Under the pieces are notes generated by a model. The model saw nothing but the letters and a program-made list of their open reading frames with translations, did not search any database and had not been told where the DNA came from. A DNA stretch of 64,000 bases from Hymenolepis diminuta (lineage: Eukaryota > Platyhelminthes > Cestoda > Cyclophyllidea > Hymenolepididae), in contig CAADRB010000015.1 in NCBI GenBank assembly GCA_900708905.1, forward strand, positions 2,492,199-2,556,198, in the 5' to 3' direction. Both the position numbers and the translations under genes were made by a program. Shown here one piece after another: positions 62,995-64,000 of the stretch; the stretch's first letter is position 1, and each line of letters opens with the position of its first letter.

Positions 62995-64000
62995 TTAGAG
63001 ATGGTGAGAAGTCATGCTAACTGCTACCTTATTAATAGGTTTTAGAGAGGGCATCAGGATTCGAATTGGACAATCGGTAAACAAATCAGTGAGCAGAGAA
63101 ATTGTGACAATGTTGTCAGTGCCAAACGATTTAGGATTTCTTCGAAAAACACCGAAACTCCTCGTCACTTTTCAAAATAGTGCTATGAAGAGGACGGAAA
63201 CACTTGCATCGTATTTATATATAATCCTATCAATAACGCTGCATTCCAATGGACTAGGAAGTCTGATTGTCGATGAGCAGGATAACCAAGAACATACTAA
63301 AGGTCGTTTACGTTCATTCAGTAGTCCAGGATTTCAGAATAATGTTCTAGATGAACGCCATCTTCGAATTAACATCTACCTCGCGGGTTAAACGTAACTA
63401 GACTAACAAGTCTTATCAATATATTGTTACTCATTACAAGACGAAAAAAACATTTGCCATTTTTTAATCATGAAGTGTTGTCACTGGTTGATTGGTGAAA
63501 AGAAGTGTCCTCAGATGGTATGTTGTTGAACTGCACTTCCTAATGGCCATCTTTAGAGTACTCGGTAATCCTAAACCATTAGACTTACAGAATAATAGAG
63601 ATCGGTGGGTGGTCAAGAGGAGCAAAATAAAAAAACTGCGTTGCCGTTAATTTACTGTCATATACCTAGGAGTAAAGCAAGAATGTACTTAGTGAGAGGA
63701 AAGATATTTTGCCGACGACTTTAATCATTTTAAGTGCAAATTAAGAAAGGGCACTCGCAAGGGGTTAGCGTATTTGTCCAGAGCCTGTGCAATGAAGGCA
63801 TAATTAAAGTATGTCAGAGAAAATGTTGATTCTTTACTCCTGTGTAAAGACGAGTAGATTTTAACGAGATAACAAGGCTTCTGATGTAGTCGTTTTCCAA
63901 TTGTAAATTGTGTCTGTATGTCCCTTTTTGATCTATGGATCACGTAATCATACCCCTTGTGCTAGATAAAAGACTGAACAGAAAAATCGTTGGGAAAACT
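62995..64000. other. Right end, no confirmed gene
   Basis: Contains a 125-codon open frame (63014-63391, plus) with no motif, opposite the strand of the nearby coding block, and short frames near 63725-63943. The upstream part of the 62446-62994 unit may extend here, but no clear exon was identified. Confidence 0.35.

Noticed and set aside
63014..63391. 125-codon plus-strand frame
   Set aside because: No motif, no splice context, and it lies opposite a more coherent coding block; kept only as a note.
1..64000. CRISPR arrays, tRNA or rRNA genes, bacterial operons
   Set aside because: No regularly spaced repeats, no cloverleaf with a GGTTCGAATCC-type arm and no rRNA core sequence were recognised; the gene structure is eukaryotic.

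Overview
This is nuclear DNA of an animal, most likely a parasitic flatworm (cestode or trematode). The support is indirect: AT-rich sequence, small exons in long stretches without genes, very short GT..AG introns (32-47 nt) in one gene, and a decayed LTR element whose gag reads like the CsRn1/Gypsy elements of flatworms. There are no operons, ribosome binding sites or other bacterial features. I could not assign a species.

Layout. (1) 48-6209, minus strand: most of a large multi-exon gene for a helical, ARM/HEAT-like protein of more than 1,300 residues. It runs off the left edge, and nearly all its exons join in matching phase across micro-introns. (2) 7461-9104, minus: five phase-compatible exons that read like the V-ATPase accessory protein ATP6AP2 (renin receptor); I could not find the exon for its C-terminal membrane anchor. 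(3) 10364-10564, minus: an exon carrying a complete C3HC4 RING finger. (4) 10.6-23.2 kb: no convincing gene, several dispersed repeats, one LTR relic and a 4-N gap. (5) 23244-26456, plus: a complete five-exon gene for a 246-residue four-EF-hand protein. (6) 26.5-38.9 kb: no convincing gene; repeat copies and a possible LINE remnant. (7) 38875-41817, minus: six phase-matched 3' exons of a small secreted, probably GPI-anchored protein, with possible 5' exons and a GC-rich promoter near 46-47.4 kb. The Gypsy-like relic (about 42.0-43.9 kb) sits between them. (8) 47.4-60 kb: almost empty, with one exon-like frame at 53.4 kb. (9) 60-63 kb: richer in GC, with a signal-anchor exon (plus), two unrecognised coding-like blocks (minus) and a second LTR relic.

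The genes do not form an obvious functional unit. The most distinctive features are the micro-intron architecture of the first gene, with one 18-nt intron-like gap, and the several eroded repeat families. I found no clear new biological system. All homology calls come from reading motifs by eye; no search was run.
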